64,000 bases of DNA from JAIBDK01 sp965261915 (lineage in GTDB: Bacteria > Pseudomonadota > Gammaproteobacteria > Arenicellales > Poriferihabitantaceae), in the NCBI GenBank assembly GCA_965261915.1, contig CBDHDW010000013.1, forward strand, positions 496,001 to 560,000, in the 5' to 3' direction. A program made the position numbers and the translations under genes. Under the pieces are notes generated by a model. The model was not told where the DNA came from. It saw only the letters and a program-made list of their open reading frames with translations, and did not search any database. Every line of letters begins with the position of its first letter. Position 1 is the first letter of the stretch. Shown piece after piece: positions 56,390 through 64,000 of this stretch.

Positions 56390-58282
56390 CCTGACTTCGA
56401 CGGTCAACCCTCATAAGTCATTGATTTATAAAGAAACACAAAAATATCTAGGCACTACAAATGCCCAGATATTTAAGAATTATATCAATCAGTACAGTGG
56501 GTAAGCTGTGGTGGTCGCTTTTAATCCCATCACAGCATAGATTTTTTTTGCTTCTGGATTGATTTGAGAAGGCATGACATAACGCTGTTTGGTGCGCTTG
56601 TGTTTGAACACGCTGTGTTGCACATGAATCAAGGCATTACGGATAACAGCAGGGGATAAGGCCTTGTGTTGTAGCTTGATTCGATACATTATCTGTCTGA
56701 TGCAGGCAAAAGCCATGAACGAAATGGCAATGTGGGCACGCACTCTTGAGGGTGTCCAGTGGTAGATAGGGCGTACTTTTAAGTCGTGTTTAGTGATGCG
56801 GAAACTTTCTTCAACCTGCCATAAGCCGCGATAGTGTGATAGCACTTCCTGGTGCGGCGTATCGGGCAAATTGGTGATGACGCCATGCAGTCCGTCCCAG
56901 CGGCTTTCGGCATCAATTTTATCTTGGTTGATACTCAGGCTGGTTTTTCCCTTGATAATCAGAAACTTTTTATAGCCGTAGTTATTTAATAAGTCCTTGG
57001 GGTTCTGGCTTTTACCGATTTTCTTGATGAGCCGATCGACTGCCTTTTGTCGGTCATGTTGATCTTTATCCGCACGCTTTGGACAATGTGAGACAATGAG
57101 TCGTCTCTTCTTGTGTGTCAGCTCGGCTGCGCTTGATCCGTCTTTGCCAAGCGGCTGATAAGCCGACTTATCCAATACCCTGGTTTGTAGTGCAGCGGGC
57201 AATTGTTTTAGTTTCGCCCCGACGATGTAATAAGCACCCGCCTCATCCAGGGCGCTTAGATTGTCTTCATTCAGCATGCCTCGATCAGCGACAAAGATCA
57301 TTTTCCGGACATCATAGCGCGCTTGCATCGTCTGCAAAACGCTGATTAGGCTATGACCCTCGAAAGTAGCACCAGGGAACACTTCGTAGCCGACCGGCAG
57401 ACCTTCGCGGGTGACCAGCAAAGCCAGCAATACCTGGGGCTGATTAAATTTACAGTCCTTGCTGTAGCCATTTTGTTTTAATTCGTCTTCCTTGAAAGAC
57501 TCAAAATAGAGCGTCGTACAGTCAAAAAACAACACATCCAACGCACCAGATAACAAGGATCGCGTGCCTTCACAGGTCATCGCTTGCAGCCGGCTGATGG
57601 TGTTATCGTCCAGCTGATCCATCATCCGATAAACTTTCTCTAAGGACAAAGAAACGCCAAAGTCCTGCTCCAGCTGCTGCACACTGCCGCGCTTACTTTT
57701 AGGATTGGCAATGCGTGCCATCACACAATGGAACAGGGCTTCTGTGGAGGCACGATACTTCTTTTGCGGCAACAGGGTATCGAACGACAACTGGCGATAG
57801 ACCGCGCCATACACCTCATGAATGCCCAGCACCACCCGTTGTTCTTCCACCATCTGCCTCAGGTCAACATTCAAGGTGGCTTTGGACGATTGAGCTTTTG
57901 CTGCTTTCGCCTCAAGCATCTGTTTGGCGACCGTCTCAGGCGGAAACAGGCTGGGCTGATGCTGGGCTTCAATCTTCGCCTTGACAACCTCGGCCAAAGC
58001 CTTCAACTGCGCCAACTCCTCGTCATCCATGGCAATGCCGACATAACGCACAATCTTTTGCTTGACCTTATCGCCGACGCGCACGGATGAAACAATCTGA
58101 ACCGATTGTCTTGGGCTATTGGGTGTCGATTTAACGCGAACGAACATGGGGTGAGTTTACACTGTGCTATTGCCGAAATCAACACAAATATTAAGATAGG
58201 CACTACAAACCAGTTTCTCTACCACCCCCGCGTGTTTATTGGGCTGTGGGCGATCTGCGTGGGGTGGACCGTCGAAGTCAGG
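56390..58282 (-). mobile_element. IS1634-family element, inner copy (complete)
   Basis: 1893 bp bounded by CCTGACTTCGACGGTC (56390-56405) and its reverse complement ending at 58282. It is the only undisturbed IS1634 in the window and is flanked by the 254-bp direct repeats. Confidence 0.95.
56489..58147 (-). CDS. IS1634-family transposase
   Basis: 552 residues, full length. Likely catalytic acids lie in LFFDCTTLYFES, FVADRGMLNED and LWQVEESFRITK (about residues 205, 295 and 465). An N-terminal MFVRVKSTPNSPRQSVQIV start, a helical linker and a C-terminal INPEAKKIYAVMGLK tail complete it. Start ATG at 58147. The other copies in the window can be judged against this reference. Confidence 0.95.
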   Translation of the reverse strand: MFVRVKSTPNSPRQSVQIVSSVRVGDKVKQKIVRYVGIAMDDEELAQLKALAEVVKAKIEAQHQPSLFPPETVAKQMLEAKAAKAQSSKATLNVDLRQMVEEQRVVLGIHEVYGAVYRQLSFDTLLPQKKYRASTEALFHCVMARIANPKSKRGSVQQLEQDFGVSLSLEKVYRMMDQLDDNTISRLQAMTCEGTRSLLSGALDVLFFDCTTLYFESFKEDELKQNGYSKDCKFNQPQVLLALLVTREGLPVGYEVFPGATFEGHSLISVLQTMQARYDVRKMIFVADRGMLNEDNLSALDEAGAYYIVGAKLKQLPAALQTRVLDKSAYQPLGKDGSSAAELTHKKRRLIVSHCPKRADKDQHDRQKAVDRLIKKIGKSQNPKDLLNNYGYKKFLIIKGKTSLSINQDKIDAESRWDGLHGVITNLPDTPHQEVLSHYRGLWQVEESFRITKHDLKVRPIYHWTPSRVRAHIAISFMAFACIRQIMYRIKLQHKALSPAVIRNALIHVQHSVFKHKRTKQRYVMPSQINPEAKKIYAVMGLKATTTAYPLY

Positions 58283-58536
58283 TGGGCACGCACTCTTGAG
58301 GGTGTCCAGTGATAGATGGGGCGTACTTTCAAGTCGTGCTTAGTGATGCGGAAACTCTCCTCAACCTGCCATAAGCCGCGATAGTGTGATAGCACTTCCT
58401 GGTGCGGCGTATCGGGCAAATTGGTAATCACCCCATGCAAGCCGTCCCAGCGGCTTTCGGCATCAATTTTATCCTGGTTGATACTCAGGCTGGTTTTTCC
58501 TTTGATAATCAGAAACTTTTTATAGCCGTAGTTATT
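58283..58536. repeat. 254-bp direct repeat, right copy
   Basis: Second copy of 56136-56389. It encodes the last part of the interrupted outer transposase (RVRAH back to NNYGYKKF) on the minus strand. Confidence 0.94.
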
Positions 58537-59847
58537 TAATAAGTCCTTGGGATTCTGGCTTTTACCTATTTTCTTGATGAGCCGATCGACCGCCTTTTGT
58601 CGGTCATGTTGATCTTTATCCGCACGCTTTAGACAATGCGAGACAATGAGCCGTCTCTTCTTGTGCGTCAGCTCGGCTGCGCTTGATGCGCCTTTGCCAT
58701 CTGCCTGATAAGCTGATTTATCCAATACTTTGGTTTGTAATGCAGCGGGCAATTGTTTTAGTTTCGCTCCGACAATGTAATAAGCGCCCGCCTCATCCAG
58801 GGCGCTTAGATTGTCTTCATTCAACATGCCCCTATCAGCGACAAAGATCATTTTCCGGACATCATAGCGCGCTTGCATCGTCTTCAAAACGCTGATTAGG
58901 CTATGGCCCTCAAAAGTAGCACCGGGGAACACTTCGTAGCCGACCGGCAGACCCTCGCGGGTGACCAGCAAAGCCAGCAATACTTGCGGCTGATTGACCT
59001 GTGTCTGATTAACTTGACAGTCCTTGCTGTAGCCATTTTGTTTTAATTCGTCTTCCTTGAAAGACTCAAAATACAGTGTCGTACAGTCAAAAAACAACAC
59101 ATCCAACGCACCAGGTAACAAGGATCGCGTGCCTTCACAGGTCATCGCTTGTAGCCGACTGATGGTGTTATCGTCCAGCTGATCCATCATCCGATAAACT
59201 TTCTCTAAGGACAAAGAAACGCCAAAGTCCTGCTCCAGCTGCTGCACACTGCCGCGCTTACTTTTAGGATTGGCAATGCGTGCCATCACACAATGAAACA
59301 GTGCTTCTGTGGAGGCACGATACTTCTTTTGCGGCAACAGGGTATCGAACGACAACTGGCGATAGACCGCGCCATACACCTCATGGATGCCCAGCACCAC
59401 CCGTTGTTCTTCCACCATCTGCCTCAGATCAACATTCAAGGTGGCTTTGGAAGCTTGGGCTTGGGCTGCTTTCGCTTCAATAACTTGTTTGGCGACCGCC
59501 TCAGGCGGGAACAGGCTGGGCTGATGCTGGGCTTCAAGCTTCGCCTTGACGACTTCGGCCAGCTCTTTCAATCGCACTAACTCATCGTCATCCATGGCAA
59601 TGCCGATATAACGGACAATCTTTTGCTTGACCTTATCGCCGACACGCACAGATGAAACAATCTGAACCGATTGTCTTGGGCTATTGGGTGTAGATTTAAC
59701 GCGAACAAACATGGGGTGAGCTTACACCATGCTATCGCCGAAGCCAACACAAATATTTAGATAGGCACTACAAATCGATCTCAACAGAAGACCCCCGTAT
59801 TGACTGGGCTGTAGGCGATCTGCGTGGGGTGGACCGTCGAAGTCAGG

Positions 59848-60058
59848 AAGAATACCTCGGGTCGGGCGAACGAAAAATTGATAAATGGTATTTCAAACAC
59901 CAGGTTGAAACGGTCGTATTTGAAGAATCAACCAGAATGTTTGAAAATATCAATACGCCAGAGGAACTGACCGCCTTATCAGGGGGGAATTGAGTGACAA
60001 GTCCCCCCTGACAAGGGGGATTTAGGGGGTTGGGTTTTCCACAGTCTCTGAAGTCCCG
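59848..60058. repeat. 211-bp direct repeat, right copy, with mobA 3' remnant
   Basis: Second copy of 55582-55792. Its first 146 bp (59848-59993) are the last 48 codons and stop of mobA, now without a start. The rest is the palindromic repeat and spacer that begin the tandem units described below. Confidence 0.93.
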
Positions 60059-61050
60059 CTTCCGATTCCATTCACACGCAAGTAAGCCAGAAGTACGACT
60101 TTAGCCGCGCCAATCCTCTTGTCTATCTTGTCCATCATGTCAATGCTTTTCGACGGTCATCGGACAATGGACGGTGTAAATTGATAATTGAAAATGGTGG
60201 TTAGGTTTTGAAAGGAGAAGTCCCCGAAGCGTGGGTTGGTATCGCCTGTGGACACGATAACCATAGCGTTGACCGAATTTGCAACCATGCGAATTAGCAT
60301 GCTAAACAGCATCCTAATTGAGCAACACCCAGCGAGTCAGAATACACTTCGTATCACGGACGAAAAATGATTGTGTGTCCATGTTTATTTGTTAGCGGAG
60401 GAAAAAACTGAACAGTGCAACCATCACCCCTACGCTACCCATTGTTAAGCCAACCATCCACTTGATTAGGTGTGCTTCGGTGTTGGCAATTTTTGCGTTA
60501 GTGTTGGCAATCTCTGCGTGAGTTTTGGCAATGTCTGCTTTAAGTGCGGCCTCGGTGTTGGCAATGTCTACTTTGGTGTTGGCAATTTCTACTTTAAGTG
60601 CGGCCTCGGTGTTGGCAATTTTTGCGTTAGTTTTGGCAATTTCTGCTTTAAGTATGGCCTCGGTGTTGGCAATGTCTGCCCTAGTTTTGGCAATGTCCGC
60701 TTTAAGTGTGGCCTCGGTGTTGGCTAATTCGTTTTTGGTGGCGAGGTTGGCGTTGAGTAGATCAGCTTGAGATTCGGCAAGTGCTTCGGCTTGTTGTACA
60801 GGCATACCGACCGCCGTCATACGTTTGACGAAATGGCGTGTATCAAAGGCGAGAGCATTAGAAGCCATGCTTTGACTTTAATACAGACGCTGTTGTTTGT
60901 CCACTCTCTGGCAATTGACGCGGGTAATTGATAATTGATAATTGAGAATGACGGCAAGGTTTTGATAAGAATATTGATTTTACTGGATTCCTGCTTTCGA
61001 GACTTTGCAAAAAACCAATATTCGTCGTTCCTAACCCCCCTAGTCCCCCT
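60011..61050. repeat. Tandem unit A of about 1.04 kb
   Basis: From ACAAGGGGGATTTAGGGGG to the G/C palindrome near 61036, with one coiled-coil gene on the minus strand. The unit recurs from 61052 at a period of 1041 bp with scattered substitutions and some small deletions. The stretch between 60059 and 60390 has no gene; it has an A/T-rich part with repeated TTGATAATTGA words. Confidence 0.85.
60392..60868 (-). CDS. Coiled-coil protein with C-terminal membrane helix (DUF1640/CCDC90-like), copy A
   Basis: 158 residues. The N-terminus (FDTRHFVKRMTAVGMPVQQ, AEALAESQADLLN) resembles the DUF1640/CCDC90 group. A coiled coil follows that is built from 18-residue repeats (NTEAxLKAxIAKTxAxIA) at about residues 50-125, seven plus eleven residues as in mixed heptad/hendecad coils. 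It ends in one membrane helix (WMVGLTMGSVGVMVALFSFF). Function unknown; CCDC90-type proteins elsewhere sit in membranes as trimeric stalks. The reverse strand is open too because of the repeats, but that frame is not protein-like. Confidence 0.75.
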   Translation of the reverse strand: MASNALAFDTRHFVKRMTAVGMPVQQAEALAESQADLLNANLATKNELANTEATLKADIAKTRADIANTEAILKAEIAKTNAKIANTEAALKVEIANTKVDIANTEAALKADIAKTHAEIANTNAKIANTEAHLIKWMVGLTMGSVGVMVALFSFFLR

Positions 61051-61069
61051 AACAAGGGGGACTAGGGGG
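61036..61069. repeat. 15-bp-stem palindrome
   Basis: CCCCCTAGTCCCCCT (61036-61050) pairs perfectly with AGGGGGACTAGGGGG (61055-61069) around an AACA loop. It lies at the junction of the two tandem units. It is a larger member of the palindrome group at 13568, 55736 and 60001. Confidence 0.7.
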
Positions 61070-62093
61070 TTGGGTTTTCCGCAGTCTCTGAAGTTCCGTT
61101 TCCGATTCCATTCACACGCAAGTAAGCCAGAAGTGCGACTTTAGCCGCGCCAATCCTCCTGTCTATCCTGTTCATCCATGTGAATGCTTTTCGATAAATA
61201 CTCTTCGGCGGACAATGGACGGTGAATTGATAATTGATAATTGATAATTGAAAATGGTGGTTAGGTTTTGAAAGGAGAAGTCTCCAAAGTGTGGGTTGGT
61301 ATCGCCCATGGACACGATAACCATGCTAAATAGCATCCTAATTGAGCAACACCCAACGAGTCAGAATCACTTCGTATCACGGACGAAAAATGATTGTGTG
61401 TCCATGATTATTTGATGATTATTTGTTAGCGGAGGAAAAAACTGAACAGTGCAACCATCACCCCTACGCTACCCATTGTTAAGCCAACCATCCACTTGAT
61501 TAGGTGCGCTTCGGTGTTGGCAATTTTTGCGTTAGTGTTGGCAATTTCTGCGTGAGTTTTGGCAATTTCTGCTTTAAGCGCGGACTCGGTGTTGGCAATT
61601 TCTACTTTGGTGTTGGCAATTTCTACTTTTAGTACGGACTCGGTGTTGGCAATGTCTGCTTTAAGTGCGGACTCGATTTTAGCAATTTCTACGTTAGTTT
61701 TGGCAATTTCTGCTCTAAGTACGGCCTCGGTATTGGCAATGTCCGCTTTAAGTGTGGCCTCGGTGTTGGCTAATTCGTTTTTGGTGGCGAGGTTGGCGTT
61801 GAGTAAATCAGCTTGAGATTCGGCAAGTGCTTCCGCTTGTTGTACAGGCATACCGACCGCCGTCATAAGTTTGACGAAATGGTGTGTATCAAAGGCGAGA
61901 GCATTAGAAGCCATACTTGGACTTTAATACAGACGCTGTTGTTTGTCCACTCTCTGGCAATTGACGCTGACAATTGAAAATTGAAAATGACGGCTAGGTT
62001 TTGATAAGAATATTGATTTTACTGGATTCCTGCTTTCGAGACTTTGCAAAAAACCAATATTCGTCGTTCCTAACCCCCCTAGCCCCCCTCGTA
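61052..62093. repeat. Tandem unit B of about 1.04 kb
   Basis: Second copy of the unit at 60011. It lacks about 34 bp around 61325 (the CATAGCGTTGACCG region of unit A) and has other small changes. It ends in the half palindrome CCCCCCTAGCCCCCCT near 62093, after which unrelated sequence begins. Outside the gene (61070-61425 and 61915-62093) no other gene was found. Confidence 0.83.
61426..61914 (-). CDS. Coiled-coil protein with C-terminal membrane helix (DUF1640/CCDC90-like), copy B
   Basis: 162 residues, a paralogue of the protein at 60392-60868. The N-terminal 53 residues and the C-terminal 35 are nearly the same. The repeat region differs in phase: an 11-residue unit (ADIANTEAVLR) replaces part of an 18-residue one, and Ser replaces Ala in several repeats. 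The length change keeps the coil register, which suggests selection for a protein product. Function unknown. Confidence 0.75.
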   Translation of the reverse strand: MASNALAFDTHHFVKLMTAVGMPVQQAEALAESQADLLNANLATKNELANTEATLKADIANTEAVLRAEIAKTNVEIAKIESALKADIANTESVLKVEIANTKVEIANTESALKAEIAKTHAEIANTNAKIANTEAHLIKWMVGLTMGSVGVMVALFSFFLR

Positions 62094-62220
62094 TGATCCC
62101 AATCAGGTAAATTATCAGACTAACTTCATCGAAATTTATATCGATTAAAACAACCTCTCACGCGGGATGCTTAACCACCGCAGCCCATGACCCCGTCACA
62201 GCAACAAATCTACTCTAAAT
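62094..62220. other. Unique spacer left of IS66 copy 4
   Basis: About 127 bp between the tandem repeats and the IS66 copy. No gene, promoter or repeat was recognised. It ends CTCTAAAT, which is repeated at 63745-63752. Confidence 0.5.
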
Positions 62221-63744
62221 GTAACTGCCCAGGTACCCTAAGGAATAATTCTCTTGCCTGAGGAATCCAAGTGTGATTCATTAAGATTATGATTTTTTCA
62301 AACGCCCCCAAAGGTTATGTTTCCGTTGAGGCTTATGAAGAGCTGAAGCAGAAGAATGCACAAACGATAGCCCTGCTTGTGGCTCGCATTGAAGACCTTG
62401 AGCGTCGCCTCAGCTTGAACAGCAGCAACAGTAGCAAGCCGCCTTCAAGCGACGGCCTAAAGAAGCCCAAGGCTGAACCCAGAACCAAAAGTCTGCGGAG
62501 AAAATCCGGTAAAAAGTCAGGCGGGCAGAAAGGCCACAAGGGAAGCACCCTGTGCCAAACGGCAGATCCCGATCATGTTGAAGATCACTTTCCTTCTGTC
62601 TGCGGGCAATGTGGCACACCGCTGTCGCCATCAATGGCAGAGGATTACGCCGCACGACAGGTGTTTGACCTGCCCGAGCCACAACCCCTGGTGACAACGG
62701 AACACAGGGCACATGTCTGCCTTTGCGGCCACTGTGGGGAAACAACCAGGGCGGCGTTTCCTCTGGAAGTAAAGGCACCCGTGCAGTACGGGCCACGCAT
62801 CGCCGGAGTGGCAACATATCTCCAATGCGCCCATTTCCTGCCGGAAGACAGACTGGCGCAAATAATGGCCGATTTGTTCAATGCCCCTTTGGTTCCTGCC
62901 ACTGTGGCCGCCATGAACCGCAAAGCATCAGAGCGGCTCAAGGGGGTTGCTTCTCACCTGCAGGATGTGATCGCCCAACAGGTCCACGTCAAACATCTTG
63001 ACGAGACGGGTTTCCGGATTACGGGGTGCCTGCAATGGCTTCACGTTGCCTGTACACCGCTTCTGGCTTTCTACCGGGTCAGCAGCAAACGCGGTAATCT
63101 GTTATCCAATCTCACGGGCTGTATCGTGCATGATCATTGGCAGCCCTACTTCACGCTGGATGGTGTTACCCATGCGTTGTGCAATGCACACCATTTACGG
63201 GAACTGCAAGCGTTGGTCGAAATCGAACAGGAAGATTGGGCTGGTCAGATGCAAAGGCTACTGCGGCGTGCGCACCATGTCACACAGGCCGCGCGGGATA
63301 AGGGCGTGGCGGTTTCAACGCCGCTTGTTGCGCTTATCAATCGGCGATACGACAGGATCATCACCGCAGCATTGGGTTTCCATGAGGAATTGCCTCCACT
63401 CGTGCCGCCAAAACCCGGAAGACGGGGGCGCAAGAAGCGACGGACAGGACATAATCTGGCTTTACGATTGCGCGATCACAAGGAAGGCACCCTGCGCTTT
63501 CTGACAGATCCCGACGTACCCTTCACAAACAACGAAGCTGAACGCGACCTGCGGATGATGAAACTACGTCAGAAAATATCGGGCGGGTTCAGGTCTGAAC
63601 AAGGGGCAGAGGATTTTGCGACCCTGCGCAGCGTCATCACAACGGCCAGAAAACAAGGATGGAACATCATCGAAACACTGATGATGCCTGCCGATCAGAT
63701 TATCGCAACACTGAAATACGCTTAAAAACAACCTGGGCAGTTAC
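62221..63744 (+). mobile_element. IS66-family (ISBst12-like) element, copy 4 (complete)
   Basis: 1524 bp with the usual termini, flanked by the 8-bp repeat CTCTAAAT (62213-62220 and 63745-63752). The leader has the 14-bp unit only once, which explains the 14-bp difference from copies 2 and 3. Few differences from the others point to recent spread. Confidence 0.96.
62289..63725 (+). CDS. IS66-family transposase (TnpC-like)
   Basis: 478 residues, nearly identical to the other three. At the position where copies 2 and 3 read TAALDFHEE, this copy reads TAALGFHEE, as in copy 1. Complete frame and termini, so potentially active. Located between the tandem repeat region and an AlaX-type gene. Confidence 0.95.
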   Translation: MIFSNAPKGYVSVEAYEELKQKNAQTIALLVARIEDLERRLSLNSSNSSKPPSSDGLKKPKAEPRTKSLRRKSGKKSGGQKGHKGSTLCQTADPDHVEDHFPSVCGQCGTPLSPSMAEDYAARQVFDLPEPQPLVTTEHRAHVCLCGHCGETTRAAFPLEVKAPVQYGPRIAGVATYLQCAHFLPEDRLAQIMADLFNAPLVPATVAAMNRKASERLKGVASHLQDVIAQQVHVKHLDETGFRITGCLQWLHVACTPLLAFYRVSSKRGNLLSNLTGCIVHDHWQPYFTLDGVTHALCNAHHLRELQALVEIEQEDWAGQMQRLLRRAHHVTQAARDKGVAVSTPLVALINRRYDRIITAALGFHEELPPLVPPKPGRRGRKKRRTGHNLALRLRDHKEGTLRFLTDPDVPFTNNEAERDLRMMKLRQKISGGFRSEQGAEDFATLRSVITTARKQGWNIIETLMMPADQIIATLKYA

Positions 63745-63786
63745 CTCTAAATACGCTAATGACACGATCTGATTGTTTCTGGCTGA

Positions 63787-64000
63787 TTACATCTGGTCCG
63801 CAAACTCAATGGTAACTCTTCGATTCTGTTTCCCTTTATTTTTAATACTTTTGACGCATACCGGACCAATTTCTCCGCTATTGGCGACATGTGTACCGCC
63901 GCAGGCCTGTAAGTCGGCGTCGCCAAATTTCACCAGCCTAACCTGCCCCGAACCGATTGGAGGCGCAACTGACATGGTTTTGACTAATTCCGGATTATTT
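63787..64000 (-). CDS. AlaX-type alanyl-tRNA editing protein, C-terminal part
   Basis: The frame runs off the right edge; 70 codons are visible. The segment LVKFGDADLQACGGTHVANSGEIG, spanning roughly the middle of the visible part, has the CGGTH metal site of the second additional domain found in AlaRS and the free-standing AlaX deacylases. NKGKQNRRVTIEF matches the end of AlaX proteins. It would hydrolyse mischarged Ser- or Gly-tRNA(Ala). A longer AlaRS is unlikely because the chain ends soon after the editing domain. The stop is 34 bp from the IS66 repeat, so the gene is not interrupted. Confidence 0.85.
   Translation of the reverse strand, partial: NNPELVKTMSVAPPIGSGQVRLVKFGDADLQACGGTHVANSGEIGPVCVKSIKNKGKQNRRVTIEFADQM

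Larger units (their letters stand above)
55892..59712 (-). pseudogene. IS1634-family transposase of the outer copy, interrupted
   Basis: The N-terminal part reads from ATG 59712 down to 58283, and the C-terminal part from 56389 to 55892 (ending AVMGLKAITTAYPLY), with a 254-bp overlap caused by target duplication. It has a small extra stretch (QVNQTQVNQPQ) against the inner copy. Apart from the interruption I see no frameshift, so it was probably functional until the inner copy arrived. As it stands it can make only a truncated product. Confidence 0.9.
55793..59847 (-). mobile_element. IS1634-family element, outer copy (interrupted)
   Basis: Termini CCTGACTTCGACGGT (from 55793) and the reverse complement ending at 59847. 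It is split by a second, complete IS1634 (56390-58282). A 254-bp piece of the outer copy is duplicated on either side of the inner one. Removing the inner element and one repeat would leave a normal element of about 1.9 kb. Confidence 0.93.

Noticed and set aside
60470..60720. CRISPR-like regular repeats
   Set aside because: The repeats are contiguous 54-bp coding units without unique spacers and keep one reading frame.
60470..60770. Long reverse-strand frames full of Val/Gly/Leu/Ala repeats over the coiled-coil genes
   Set aside because: They are produced by the 54-bp repeats of the true minus-strand genes, and the composition is not that of a normal protein.

Overview
The window looks like the chromosome of a gammaproteobacterium that has gone through a large, recent insertion-sequence expansion. 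Gammaproteobacterial marks are the gene orders ybaB-dnaX-ffs, rpsF-rpsR-rplI-dnaB, lepA-lepB-DUF4845-rnc-era-recO and ccmABCDEFGHI, a DapD-type lysine pathway gene, and an E1-E2-E3 pyruvate dehydrogenase operon whose E3 carries its own lipoyl domain. No rRNA, tRNA or CRISPR array was recognised. I cannot name the genus.

Layout. 1-2.0 kb: end of the ybaB-dnaX block and the 4.5S RNA gene. 2.1-15.4 kb: an island of nested elements (IS1380, IS66, IS1595, IS1634, IS3) with two chromosomal gene remnants (an outer-membrane beta-barrel tail and a short-chain dehydrogenase) beside the IS3 copy. 16.2-24.6 kb: dinB, then a complete cytochrome c maturation operon. 24.6-37.3 kb: bactofilin and M23 peptidase, dapD, a PP2C phosphatase, a PhoPQ-like two-component pair with a small PepSY-like secreted protein, a glycine-zipper protein, an FKBP isomerase, radA, alr, dnaB and the rpsF-rpsR-rplI operon. 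37.6-43.4 kb: aceE-aceF-lpd. 43.4-49.0 kb: recO, era, rnc, DUF4845, lepB, lepA. 49.3-55.7 kb: ppc, then a tungstate-type ABC permease and ATPase and mobA, split by an IS66 copy. 55.6-60.1 kb: two IS1634 copies, one inside the other. 60.0-62.1 kb: a tandemly duplicated unit of about 1.04 kb, each with a coiled-coil membrane-anchored protein gene. 62.2-63.7 kb: another IS66 copy. 63.8-64.0 kb: the end of an AlaX-type alanyl-tRNA editing gene.

Working together: the ccm genes export haem and attach it to c-type apocytochromes; PDH feeds acetyl-CoA while PPC replenishes oxaloacetate; tupBC and mobA point to uptake of molybdate or tungstate and its use in a dinucleotide cofactor. Housekeeping blocks are intact, so the elements have landed mostly between genes or in each other.

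The most notable signal is target-site behaviour. Both IS1634 insertions at 55.6-60.1 kb are flanked by very long direct repeats of 254 and 211 bp that read identically by eye. The second repeat copies the 3' end of mobA. Three IS66 copies have clean 8-bp duplications. I did not find a convincing new defence or metabolic system; the least explained genes are the two repeat-built coiled-coil proteins.
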